This document shows positions 1 through 8,492 of a DNA stretch of 64,000 nt, piece by piece; position 1 is the stretch's first letter; each line of letters starts with the position of its first letter. The translations under genes were made by a program, and so were the position numbers. This stretch comes from Vibrio sp. D404a (lineage in GTDB: Bacteria; Pseudomonadota; Gammaproteobacteria; Enterobacterales; Vibrionaceae), in contig NZ_JAHGAJ010000025.1 of assembly GCF_030248535.1 (NCBI RefSeq), positions 62,001 through 126,000 on the forward strand, written 5' to 3'. The notes under the pieces were generated by a model. That model ran no database searches, was not told the DNA's origin, and was given only the letters and a program-made list of their open reading frames with translations.

Positions 1-736
1 CATCCCAGAAGTCACGAATCCATTCGAGATCCTTCCACGAGATAGATGGGTCAAAGTTATCACCTAACCAGCCGATGTAATCTTCCAGTTTGGTTGGTGT
101 GCCACGGTAAGTTGAGATATTTCCAAGGTCGTGTGGTTTACCAAATACACCCACATCGAATGCCCAGCTTGGATGACGCATTGATTGGAAAATGCGACGT
201 ACAGCTGCGTTCGGGCCGCTCATGCCTGAGTGCATATCACGGTAGCGAGCACCTGGTACTGGCATATCTACAGTGAACACAAGAGTAGTTACACCTGCCG
301 CTTTTGCGCGCTCTAGAACGTTCTTCATGAAGCCACGATCTTTAAGTACGTAAAGCTGGAACCACATTGGACGTTCAATCTTAGGAGCCACTTCCTCGAT
401 TGGACAAACCGATACTGTCGACATCGTAAATGGGATGCCTTTGTTGTCTGCTGCTTTAGCCGCTTGAACTTCGCCACGACGAGCGTACATACCTGTTAGA
501 CCAACTGGGGCAAGTGCGATAGGCATTGCTAGTTTTTCACCGAACAGTTCTGTGTCTAAACTCAGTTCCGACATGTCATTAAGAACACGTTGCTTAAGCG
601 CGATTTCAGCTAGGTCTGCTGTGTTGCGGTGCAGAGTGTGCTCGCCGTAAGAACCACCATCAATGTAATGGAAAAGGAATGGAGGTAGCTTAGATTTGGC
701 AGCAGCTCGGTAGTCTGTAGATGCGGAGATAATCAT
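1..736 (-). CDS. lldD: L-lactate dehydrogenase (FMN, quinone-linked), N-terminal part
   Basis: Only the first ~245 residues lie in the window; the C-terminal third runs off the left edge. The reading frame starts MIISASTDYR and closely follows E. coli LldD from the first residue, including the stretches FHYIDGGSYGE, STVSVCPIEEVAP, FTVDMPVPGARYRD and SISWKDLEWIRDFWD. The family is a membrane-associated FMN alpha-hydroxyacid dehydrogenase that oxidises L-lactate to pyruvate and passes electrons to quinone. It lies 238 bp downstream of lldP on the same strand, so uptake and oxidation are probably co-expressed. The active-site His and Arg of the family would fall in the missing part and cannot be checked. 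Identity is very likely. Confidence 0.95.
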   Translation of the reverse strand, partial: MIISASTDYRAAAKSKLPPFLFHYIDGGSYGEHTLHRNTADLAEIALKQRVLNDMSELSLDTELFGEKLAMPIALAPVGLTGMYARRGEVQAAKAADNKGIPFTMSTVSVCPIEEVAPKIERPMWFQLYVLKDRGFMKNVLERAKAAGVTTLVFTVDMPVPGARYRDMHSGMSGPNAAVRRIFQSMRHPSWAFDVGVFGKPHDLGNISTYRGTPTKLEDYIGWLGDNFDPSISWKDLEWIRDFWD

Positions 737-943
737 AATCTTTATCCTAAGGTTAGGGCTCGCCTCTCTTCGAAGGCTTACTCTGTCGAATGTGGTGCCA
801 GTTGGAACAGGCGTTTGGAAATAAAATGGCGTCAACGTACACAGTAATTGCTAGGTTGCTGGCTTCCAGAAGGTGCGTAGTCAACGAGTAACCAGTACAA
901 ACGTTCGCGGTGTCGGGGAATGAACGCTGACGCCAAGTTGGGT

Positions 944-964
944 GGCGGTGATATGAACACCGCC
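944..964 (-). terminator. hairpin just after lldP
   Basis: GGCGGTG (944-950) pairs with CACCGCC (958-964) around a 7-nt loop, 11 bp after the lldP stop. There is no U-run on the minus strand, so it is more likely an mRNA 3' protection or partial termination element between lldP and lldD than a strong terminator. Confidence 0.4.
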
Positions 965-974
965 GAATTTAAGC

Positions 975-2669
975 TTAACGCATTAGCGCGTCAGTAACGT
1001 TGAATCCGTAGATAACCACAAGACCAATGATGCCTGTCATTACTAGGTAGTAGAACGTTGGGATAACTGTCTTACGTAGTGTCGCACCTTCGCGGCCTAG
1101 TAGACCTACTGTTGCTGATGCTGCAACAACGTTGTGAATCGCAATCATGTTACCTGCTGCTGCACCTACCGCTTGTAGAGCGACAACCACGGCACTTGAG
1201 ATAGTCAGAGTCTGCGCGACTTCGAATTGGAATTGGCTAAACATCATGTTCGAAACTGTGTTTGAACCAGCGATGAAAGCACCCAGAGCACCTACGGTTG
1301 CACTCAATGCAGGGAAAGCAGAGCCTACAAGGTCAGCGGCGAAGTTTGCTGTGGTTACCGGCATACTTGCTAGGTCAGCGGCGTTCACGCCAGAGTTGAT
1401 GAAGATACGAACCATCGGGATTGTGAACACCAGTACGAAACCTGCACCAATCAGTGTCTTGCTTGATTCACCAAACGCTTTTGCTAGTGGTGCAGCGCTA
1501 CGGCCTTGGATAAGAACAGCGATCAGAGCAACGAAGACTAGGATACCGCCCGGTAGGTAAAGAGGTTGAATCGCAGTGCTCACACCTGTCTCACCAAGGA
1601 TGTTGCTGAACGATAGGCTAACGCTCTTTAGGAATCCTTTGAACTCAGGGCTAACACGGCTCGCAACTAGAGTAACAGCAAGCAGTACATAAGGAGCCCA
1701 AGCGCGAGCCATGCTCATCTTCTGTTGATCTTTGTTTTCGTCTAGGTTGATTTTTAGAGAACCTAACCACTCTGCAGGCCACTTGTCTTCGCTCTCGAAG
1801 TCCCACTTTGATTTTGGTACTAGGAAGCCACGTTTTGCTGCTGTAACAACAATTGCAAGACCAACCAGACCACCAATTAGCGATGGGAACTCAGCACCTA
1901 GGAACACGCCTGTTAATGCGTAAGGGATGGTAAACGCTGCGCCAGCGAACAGTGCAAACGGAAGAATATCTAGGCCTTCAGTCCAGCTCTTGTTTTTGCC
2001 AAAGAAGCGAGTCAGCATCATCGCCATCAGTACTGGGATCATCACACCCACAGTCGCGTGAATCATCGCAACGCTTGATGTGATTTGTTGTAGGTATGCG
2101 TCCCATGTTGAGCCATGAGCCACTAGGTTTTCACCGATGTTGTGCGTATCCAGACCCTTGTTTACGCCGACAATGATTGGTGTGCCAACCGCGCCAAAAG
2201 AAACAGGCGTTGATTGGATCATCATACCCATCAGTACCGCTGCAAGCGCAGGGAAACCGATAGCAACCAGTAGAGGTGCTGCGATAGCTGCCGGTGTACC
2301 AAAGCCCGAAGCGCCTTCAATGAAAGAGCCAAAACACCAAGCGATGATGATGGCCTGCACGCGACGGTCGGCTGAAATATCAGTAAACCCGTTACGAATG
2401 GTAGTAATGGCTCCGGTGTGCTTCAAAGTGTTAAGTAAGAAGATAGCGCCGAACACAATCCAGAGAACCGATACTGTGATACCAAAACCTTGGAATACAG
2501 ATGCCAACACACGAGTGCCTGACATGTCCCAACCAAATAGTGCGATAAGTACGGTCAGACCAAAGGCCACCGGCATCGCTTTTTTTGCTGGCCAATTCAG
2601 GCCAACCAGCAGAATTGCTGCCACAACTATTGGTGAAAATGCCAATAGAGCTAGTAGAGTTTCATTCAT
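975..2669 (-). CDS. lldP: L-lactate permease
   Basis: This 564-residue integral membrane protein belongs to the LctP/LldP lactate permease family, which carries lactate (and glycolate) with protons across the inner membrane. Its length matches the family (about 550), and many hydrophobic segments run from residue 5 to the C terminus. Family-typical stretches include SFIEGASGFGTPAAI and AFIAGSNTVSNMMFS. The start has GAGGAAG upstream at good spacing. It is the promoter-proximal gene of a lldP-lldD unit and is divergent from a LysR regulator at 2853, with a 23-bp inverted repeat between them. Family assignment is secure; substrate follows from the lldD neighbour. Confidence 0.95.
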   Translation of the reverse strand: MNETLLALLAFSPIVVAAILLVGLNWPAKKAMPVAFGLTVLIALFGWDMSGTRVLASVFQGFGITVSVLWIVFGAIFLLNTLKHTGAITTIRNGFTDISADRRVQAIIIAWCFGSFIEGASGFGTPAAIAAPLLVAIGFPALAAVLMGMMIQSTPVSFGAVGTPIIVGVNKGLDTHNIGENLVAHGSTWDAYLQQITSSVAMIHATVGVMIPVLMAMMLTRFFGKNKSWTEGLDILPFALFAGAAFTIPYALTGVFLGAEFPSLIGGLVGLAIVVTAAKRGFLVPKSKWDFESEDKWPAEWLGSLKINLDENKDQQKMSMARAWAPYVLLAVTLVASRVSPEFKGFLKSVSLSFSNILGETGVSTAIQPLYLPGGILVFVALIAVLIQGRSAAPLAKAFGESSKTLIGAGFVLVFTIPMVRIFINSGVNAADLASMPVTTANFAADLVGSAFPALSATVGALGAFIAGSNTVSNMMFSQFQFEVAQTLTISSAVVVALQAVGAAAGNMIAIHNVVAASATVGLLGREGATLRKTVIPTFYYLVMTGIIGLVVIYGFNVTDALMR

Positions 2670-2737
2670 GGGTACTTCCTCGTCCTTGCCTCAATCCTTG
2701 TCGGTTTGAAGTGACTTACACGTTATTGTTTTTTGTT

Positions 2738-2760
2738 ATTACAACGGCAGTTGTTGTAAT
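2738..2760. promoter_or_regulatory. inverted repeat in the lldP/LysR divergent promoter
   Basis: ATTACAAC (2738-2745) and GTTGTAAT (2753-2760) form perfect 8-bp arms around a 7-bp spacer. Size and placement between a LysR gene and its divergent target suit a LysR-type operator. This is inferred, not shown. Confidence 0.5.
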
Positions 2761-2852
2761 GGTTTTGTTAATTTGGCGTGAATTTACCCCTTTATTTTTT
2801 ATAGATATAGGGAAATAATGAAAATAATTAATTCCAAAATTGGCATAATAGT

Positions 2853-3761
2853 ATGCGTGCAGACGACTTAATCCTGTTTTCACAGGTAGTAGAATTAGGC
2901 TCTTTTAGTAAGGTGGCAGAGCAAAATAACCTTACAAATTCGGTAGTTAGCAAGAGAGTTGCTCGTTTAGAGGAAGAGATAGGTGTTCAATTATTATACC
3001 GCACAACGCGTAAATTAACGCTGACCGAGGCAGGCAAGGCGATCCTGCATGGAGCCAAAAATGTGAAGCAGGCAACCCAAGAGGCTATGGATGCAGTTTC
3101 AGGCTTTGGTGAAAATGTCAGCGGTCACATCAAAATGTCAGTTCCGAGTATTTCTGGTGATTTGATCTTGGCGGACGCAGTGGCGGAGTTTTGTAACATG
3201 CACCCGGGGCTCACGGTCGATATGTCATTGGATAATCGCTTTGTAGACCTAGTCAACGATGGCTTCGACCTCGTGATTCGTACCGGATATCTGGAAGATT
3301 CGAGCTTGATTGCAAGGCACATTTTGGACTCACAATGGGTGGTGTGCGCATCGCCCTCTTATATTGCTCGTAACGGTAAACCGCTCATCCCGACGGATTT
3401 AGTGAAACACAACTGCTTGCAATACGCCTACCAGACCACGGGGGCCAGTGAGTGGCAATTTATCCGTGAGGAGCAAGGCGATAACAAATACATAGTGCGT
3501 GTATCAGGCTCGTTCTCGACCGATAACGCAACCGCATTGAGAAAGGCGGCTTTAGGGGGACATGGTATTGCTTACGTACCGCGCTGCTTGGTGTATCACG
3601 ATATTCGTAATGGTCAGTTGGTGGATCTGTTTCCCGACATCGTTGGCAAAAAACTGGGTATCTACGCGGTTTATCCGTTCACGCGTCAACCGCCGAATAA
3701 GATCAAGCTATTGATAGAGCACATTCGTGCACGCTACTTAGCAATTTCCCACTACTTTTAG
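2853..3761 (+). CDS. LysR-family transcriptional regulator, probably of lactate genes
   Basis: The 302-residue protein has an N-terminal winged helix-turn-helix (about residues 5-65, with SFSKVAEQNNLTNSVVSKRV as the recognition region) and a LysR substrate-binding domain (about 90-295). It is transcribed away from lldP across a 183-bp gap that holds a 23-bp inverted repeat, the usual arrangement for a LysR protein that controls its neighbour and itself. The ATG has no clear ribosome site. The effector is unknown; lactate is the natural guess from context. It is not related to the GntR-type LldR of E. coli. Confidence 0.85.
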   Translation: MRADDLILFSQVVELGSFSKVAEQNNLTNSVVSKRVARLEEEIGVQLLYRTTRKLTLTEAGKAILHGAKNVKQATQEAMDAVSGFGENVSGHIKMSVPSISGDLILADAVAEFCNMHPGLTVDMSLDNRFVDLVNDGFDLVIRTGYLEDSSLIARHILDSQWVVCASPSYIARNGKPLIPTDLVKHNCLQYAYQTTGASEWQFIREEQGDNKYIVRVSGSFSTDNATALRKAALGGHGIAYVPRCLVYHDIRNGQLVDLFPDIVGKKLGIYAVYPFTRQPPNKIKLLIEHIRARYLAISHYF

Positions 3762-3878
3762 TGAGTTGCCCTTTATCTAAGGTTACGTTTTGGTGCAAAT
3801 GGTTACTTGATTTAACCGTGGCGATTCGTCATCTTAGTTGCGAATTATTATCATTTGAAAATTAAGGAAGAGGGAAGA

Positions 3879-5927
3879 ATGAAAAAGATCTCCTACCCAA
3901 AGACTGAGCAGCAGAGTATCTCTGACGACTACTTTGGTACCCAAGTGAAGGATCCTTACCGCTGGTTAGAAGACGACACCAGTGAAGAAACGGCTGCATG
4001 GGTGGAGTCTCAAAACGCCCTGACGTTTGGTTATCTCTCAGACATTCCATTCCGTGATGCTTTACGTGAACGTATCGCAAAGGCACAAGACTATAAGAAG
4101 AGCTCTCAACCGTTTGTGCGCGGCGACTATACCTACTTCTATAAAAATGATGGCCTGCAGAATCACAGCATTCTCTATCGTCAGAAAGAAGGTCAGCAGG
4201 TTGAAGTCTTTTTAGATCCCAATACTTTCTCAGAAGACGGCACCACATCATTAGGCTCGGTGTCGTTTTCCAAGGACTACAGCTTGGTGGCTTACAGTAT
4301 CTCGGAAGGCGGTAGCGACTGGCGGAAGATCTTCGTGATTGATGCAGAAACCAAACAGCAGCTAGAACCAGAAATCACCGATGCCAAGTTTACGGGTGTT
4401 TCGTGGTTGGGTAGTCAAGGCTTCTACTACTCTAGCTATGATAAACCCGATGGCAGTCACCTTTCAGCTCGAACTGAGCAGCATAAGCTTTACTATCACC
4501 AACTAGGAACGCCTCAGAGCAGCGATAAGGTGATATTTGGAGCCAAGCAGGAGCAAGCGCATCGCTATGTCTCTGGGTACACCACAGAGGACGATAACTA
4601 CCTGATCATTATGGCTCAAGAGTCGACATCGGGTAATCGCATGTTCTACATCGACTTAAACAGTGAATCGCAACACATCAATACGGTGATTGACCACGTC
4701 GACAGCGATACTTATGTGATTGATAACCAAGGCTCCCAATTCATTCTTTATACCAACCTAGATGCGCCAAACGGTCGAGTGGTGAGCTTGGATACTGAAA
4801 CTCAGCAATGGACGGATATTATTCCTGAACGCGAGCAACCGCTGGACATCAGTACCGGTGGTGGGTACCTATTGGCTCACTACATGGTGGACGTGCTGTC
4901 GAAATATGAGCAATTTGATTATCAAGGTAACAAGGTGCGTGATATCCGATTGCCAGCGCAAGGTGCAGCAAGTGGACTAGGTGGTAAGCGAGAGCAGACA
5001 CAGCTCTACTACACCTTCACTAACTACGTGACGCCGCCAACCATCTTCTCGTTTGATGTCGAGACGGGTGAATCTAAGGTGTTTGAGAAGTCGCAAGCGC
5101 CATTTGAGAGCGAGCAATATCAATCAGAGCAAGTGTTCTACAGCTCTAAAGATGGCACGCGTGTTCCGATGCTTATCTCTTACAAAAAGGGCATTAAGCG
5201 CGATGGTTCTGCGCCTACCATTCTTTACGGCTATGGCGGTTTCAATGTAAGCCTGCCTCCTTCGTTCTCTGGCAATGTCGCGAGCTGGCTAGAGTTGGGT
5301 GGTATCTATGCTGTACCTAACCTACGTGGTGGTGGCGAGTATGGTAAGGCGTGGCACAAAGCCGGCACACAGCAGCATAAGCAGAATGTGTTTGATGACT
5401 TTATTGCTGCAGCGGAGTTCTTAATTGAGAACAACTACACGAGTTCTGGCAAGTTGGCGATTCGTGGTGGTTCTAATGGTGGCTTGTTGGTCGGGGCTTG
5501 TATGACTCAACGCCCTGAACTATTCCAAGTGGCTCTGCCTGCTGTTGGTGTGCTAGATATGCTGCGCTACCACACCTTTACCTCTGGTGAGGGTTGGGCT
5601 TATGACTACGGCACGTCTGCGCAAAGCAAAGAGATGTTCGAGTACCTATTGGGCTATTCACCGGTGCACAATGTTAAAGAGGGGCAATCTTACCCGGCTA
5701 CATTGGTGACAACGGCGGACCACGATGATCGTGTTGTACCCGCGCACTCATACAAGTTTATCTCTGAGCTACAGCTTAAACACCAAGGTGAGCAACCCGT
5801 GATGATTCGTATTGATGTGAATGCGGGCCACGGTGCAGGTATGCCGCTCAACAAAGCGATTGATCTATCGGCGGATACTTACGCCTTTACTCTTTGGAAT
5901 ATGGGAATTAAGGAGTTGAGCGTTTAG
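3879..5927 (+). CDS. prolyl oligopeptidase (S9A family)
   Basis: This 682-residue serine peptidase cleaves short peptides after proline. An N-terminal seven-bladed propeller region (about 75-400) precedes the alpha/beta hydrolase domain. The nucleophile motif GGSNGG places Ser near residue 532. The acid lies in ADHDDRVVP (about 616-617) and the His in NAGHGAG (about 651), giving a complete triad. There is no signal peptide, so it should be cytoplasmic. The ATG at 3879 is preceded by AGGAAGAGGG and is preferred over an in-frame TTG 24 bp upstream. Length matches the family (about 680-710). A rho-independent terminator follows. Confidence 0.93.
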   Translation: MKKISYPKTEQQSISDDYFGTQVKDPYRWLEDDTSEETAAWVESQNALTFGYLSDIPFRDALRERIAKAQDYKKSSQPFVRGDYTYFYKNDGLQNHSILYRQKEGQQVEVFLDPNTFSEDGTTSLGSVSFSKDYSLVAYSISEGGSDWRKIFVIDAETKQQLEPEITDAKFTGVSWLGSQGFYYSSYDKPDGSHLSARTEQHKLYYHQLGTPQSSDKVIFGAKQEQAHRYVSGYTTEDDNYLIIMAQESTSGNRMFYIDLNSESQHINTVIDHVDSDTYVIDNQGSQFILYTNLDAPNGRVVSLDTETQQWTDIIPEREQPLDISTGGGYLLAHYMVDVLSKYEQFDYQGNKVRDIRLPAQGAASGLGGKREQTQLYYTFTNYVTPPTIFSFDVETGESKVFEKSQAPFESEQYQSEQVFYSSKDGTRVPMLISYKKGIKRDGSAPTILYGYGGFNVSLPPSFSGNVASWLELGGIYAVPNLRGGGEYGKAWHKAGTQQHKQNVFDDFIAAAEFLIENNYTSSGKLAIRGGSNGGLLVGACMTQRPELFQVALPAVGVLDMLRYHTFTSGEGWAYDYGTSAQSKEMFEYLLGYSPVHNVKEGQSYPATLVTTADHDDRVVPAHSYKFISELQLKHQGEQPVMIRIDVNAGHGAGMPLNKAIDLSADTYAFTLWNMGIKELSV

Positions 5928-5966
5928 CTATCGCTCATTCTTTAAGTGTAAAAAAGAGGTACAAAA

Positions 5967-5991
5967 AAAGTCGCATCCGTGCGACTTTTTT
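5967..5991 (+). terminator. rho-independent terminator after the prolyl oligopeptidase gene
   Basis: AAAGTCGCA and TGCGACTTT pair around TCCG and are followed by a T-run. Confidence 0.85.
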
Positions 5992-6097
5992 CATTTTTGG
6001 CGGCCAAACCAATTTGCTATATCCACTCTGTAGCAATCCATTAATGCAAATTTTCAGAATGTATTTATATGACGTTGTTAATGTGAATTAGTTCCAC

Positions 6098-7726
6098 TTA
6101 CGCAGCATCTTTTTTCGGCTTTTCATCAAGATCGAACGACGCATCGATGAGTTTCTGCGTATATTCATGCTGTGGATTTTGGAAAATGTCTTCCGCTGTA
6201 CCTTGCTCCATTACTTCACCCTTCTGCATCACCAATACGCGATCGGATAGGGCTTTTACTACCGATAAGTCATGACTGATGAACAAGAAGCCGATGTTGT
6301 GTTTAGCTTGAATGTCTTTCAGAAGATCAATCACGGTTAGCTGTACTGAACGGTCAAGTGCCGACGTTGGCTCATCCAGCAAGATGAACGAAGGCTCAAG
6401 GATAAGCGCTCGTGCAATCGCGATACGTTGACGTTGTCCGCCCGAGAACTCATGTGGGTAACGGTTGATTGAGTTCGGCTCTAAGCGAACTTCAAGTAGT
6501 GCTTTACGTGCACGATCCAAACGCTCTTTCTTAGTTAGATGAGGCTGATGGACGGTCAATCCCTCAGTGATGATCTCACCGACTGTCATACGTGGTGATA
6601 ACGAGCCGTATGGGTCTTGGAACACCATCTGCACATCTTTCTTAAGGTTGTGGCGCTCTTTATCCGTTAGCAGACTTACATCTTGCCCTTTGTAAACAAT
6701 ACGGCCAGTAGATGGCAGAAGACCGATTAGAGCACGACCTAAGGTCGACTTGCCTGAACCTGACTCACCAACAATACCTAAGGTTTCACCCTGCTTAAGC
6801 TTAAGCGAGATGCCTTTCACTGCCTCAAAGTATTGGCAGCGACTCTTAATAAAGTGCGGCTTAACGAGGAACTTAACGCGAATATCGTCCGCTTCGAGTA
6901 GTTGTGGCGCTGACTCTTCAATCGGTGTTTTTGAACCTTTTGGTACTGAGTTGATTAGCATGCGAGTGTATTCGTGTCTTGGTGCTTCAAACAGCGGTAC
7001 AGTCTCGCCTTCTTCGACCAATTCACCCTTACACATTACTAATACGCGATCAGCGAAGTGTTTTACTACACCTAAATCATGGGTAATGAACAGGATCGCC
7101 ATGCCCATCTTGGCTTGGATCTCTTTGATAAGAGACAGCACTTCAGCCTGTACCGTTACATCTAGAGCTGTTGTCGGTTCATCGGCGATAAGAATGTCTG
7201 GCTCATTAATCAGCGCCATAGCGATCATGATGCGTTGCAGTTGACCACCAGAAAATTCGTGTGGGTACTTAGTGTAGGCCTGGCTTGGATTCGGTAGGTG
7301 TACCAAATCAAACAACTCTAACACGCGCTCTTTGGCTTGAGCTTTCGACACGTTGCGGTGACACATAATCGCTTCAGCTACTTGAATGCCGACACGAAGG
7401 TAAGGGTTTAGCGAAGTCATCGGTTCTTGGAAAATCATACCGATACGGTCGCCACGCACGGCTTGCATCTCACGCTCAGACTTATCGAGGATAGATTCGC
7501 CTTCAAACTCGATGTACGACTCTGGGTGGATGATGGCGTTATCAGGTAAGAGGCTCATGAGAGCATTAGAGGATACGGATTTACCAGAACCGGACTCACC
7601 CACAATCGCGAGGGTTTCGCTTGGGTTGAGCGTGAAGTTAATGCCTTTTACCGCGTCAATGATTCCATCATTGGTTTTAAAACTCACGGAAAGGTTGTTG
7701 ACCTTAAGAATAGCCTTGTCTGACAT
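6098..7726 (-). CDS. double-ATPase peptide ABC transporter protein (YejF-like)
   Basis: The 542-residue protein contains two fused ABC ATPase domains. Each has Walker A GESGSGKS (residues 43-50 and 320-327), an ABC signature (FSGGQLQR and FSGGQRQR), Walker B (ILIADEPT and ILLDEPT) and an H-loop (THD, SHD). This is the layout of YejF and related nickel/peptide importers, which energise an inner-membrane permease for oligopeptides. Unlike a yejABEF operon, no permease or binding-protein gene adjoins it. The upstream gene on the same strand is a small helical protein 13 bp away. The start has AAGGA at 6-bp spacing. Family is certain; substrate is inferred. Confidence 0.9.
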   Translation of the reverse strand: MSDKAILKVNNLSVSFKTNDGIIDAVKGINFTLNPSETLAIVGESGSGKSVSSNALMSLLPDNAIIHPESYIEFEGESILDKSEREMQAVRGDRIGMIFQEPMTSLNPYLRVGIQVAEAIMCHRNVSKAQAKERVLELFDLVHLPNPSQAYTKYPHEFSGGQLQRIMIAMALINEPDILIADEPTTALDVTVQAEVLSLIKEIQAKMGMAILFITHDLGVVKHFADRVLVMCKGELVEEGETVPLFEAPRHEYTRMLINSVPKGSKTPIEESAPQLLEADDIRVKFLVKPHFIKSRCQYFEAVKGISLKLKQGETLGIVGESGSGKSTLGRALIGLLPSTGRIVYKGQDVSLLTDKERHNLKKDVQMVFQDPYGSLSPRMTVGEIITEGLTVHQPHLTKKERLDRARKALLEVRLEPNSINRYPHEFSGGQRQRIAIARALILEPSFILLDEPTSALDRSVQLTVIDLLKDIQAKHNIGFLFISHDLSVVKALSDRVLVMQKGEVMEQGTAEDIFQNPQHEYTQKLIDASFDLDEKPKKDAA

Positions 7727-7739
7727 GATACGTCCTTAT

Positions 7740-8234
7740 TCAGTTTAAGACATTGGGTGTCGGGTTGGTGTCGTGGGTCGACTTGAGTTGTCCGAAGTAG
7801 TGGTGAGCTCTCTGTATCTGCTCTAGCTCTAGCATCCAGTGAGCATTGCGCTGGGCACTACAAAAAGCGATCAAATGTCTGAGAAGTTCTTCGCTTTGCT
7901 GTTCTAGTAGCGAATAAGTACGCTTTATCAGTGAGTTATCTTCTAATGAGATGAACTGCATCAAGGCGTAGCTTTGGTTCAATGTATCAAAAGCATCTTG
8001 CTGCTGACCCAGTTTATTTAGGATCTCAGATTGAGAAACACTGGCGTCTCTTAGGCCTGTAAGTAGACAGGCAAACTGGCAAGGCTTGATATCGTTTTGG
8101 AATGCGGCATTTTGAATGTGGCGAGGAAGCGAACTCAGAACATCGCCATACAGACGTTGAGCTTCCGGCCAATGACCCTGCTCCATGAGTTGTTCCGCTT
8201 TAAGGTAGTGCATCCAGCATCGTTCTAAATCCAT
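7740..8234 (-). CDS. small helical-repeat protein of unknown function
   Basis: I do not recognise a named family. The 164-residue protein is predominantly helical and its N-terminal part (WMHYLKAEQLMEQGHWPEAQ, then LYGDVL) reads like a tetratricopeptide-type repeat: Trp/Leu/Ala spacing with a Gly-His-Trp turn. It has no signal peptide or membrane segment. The start at 8234 (MDLERC) is preferred over a longer frame reaching 8294 because AGAGG/GAGAAG lies just upstream. It ends 13 bp before the YejF-like ABC gene on the same strand, so the two are probably co-transcribed. It is divergent from the Lon-like protease gene. Confidence 0.7.
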   Translation of the reverse strand: MDLERCWMHYLKAEQLMEQGHWPEAQRLYGDVLSSLPRHIQNAAFQNDIKPCQFACLLTGLRDASVSQSEILNKLGQQQDAFDTLNQSYALMQFISLEDNSLIKRTYSLLEQQSEELLRHLIAFCSAQRNAHWMLELEQIQRAHHYFGQLKSTHDTNPTPNVLN

Positions 8235-8492
8235 CTTCTCAGCCTCTAATCTATAAGACCAAAGAATGTTAATGATATTTATTATCAAATGCAAACTAAA
8301 ATCATTTGGTTTTGTTGCAAATGTTAAATCATTTTAGTGTCACTGATTTCTGTTAGTTTCATTGATTTACAGCGAAATCGTTCGTTATTTGTTCAGTTGA
8401 GCTGTGGTGTAGCGTAAGTCACTAAATTTAGGGGAAATTACATCTACACTTATTTGAACTATACCCATAAGAAAAGGATTAAGGAGGCGGCG

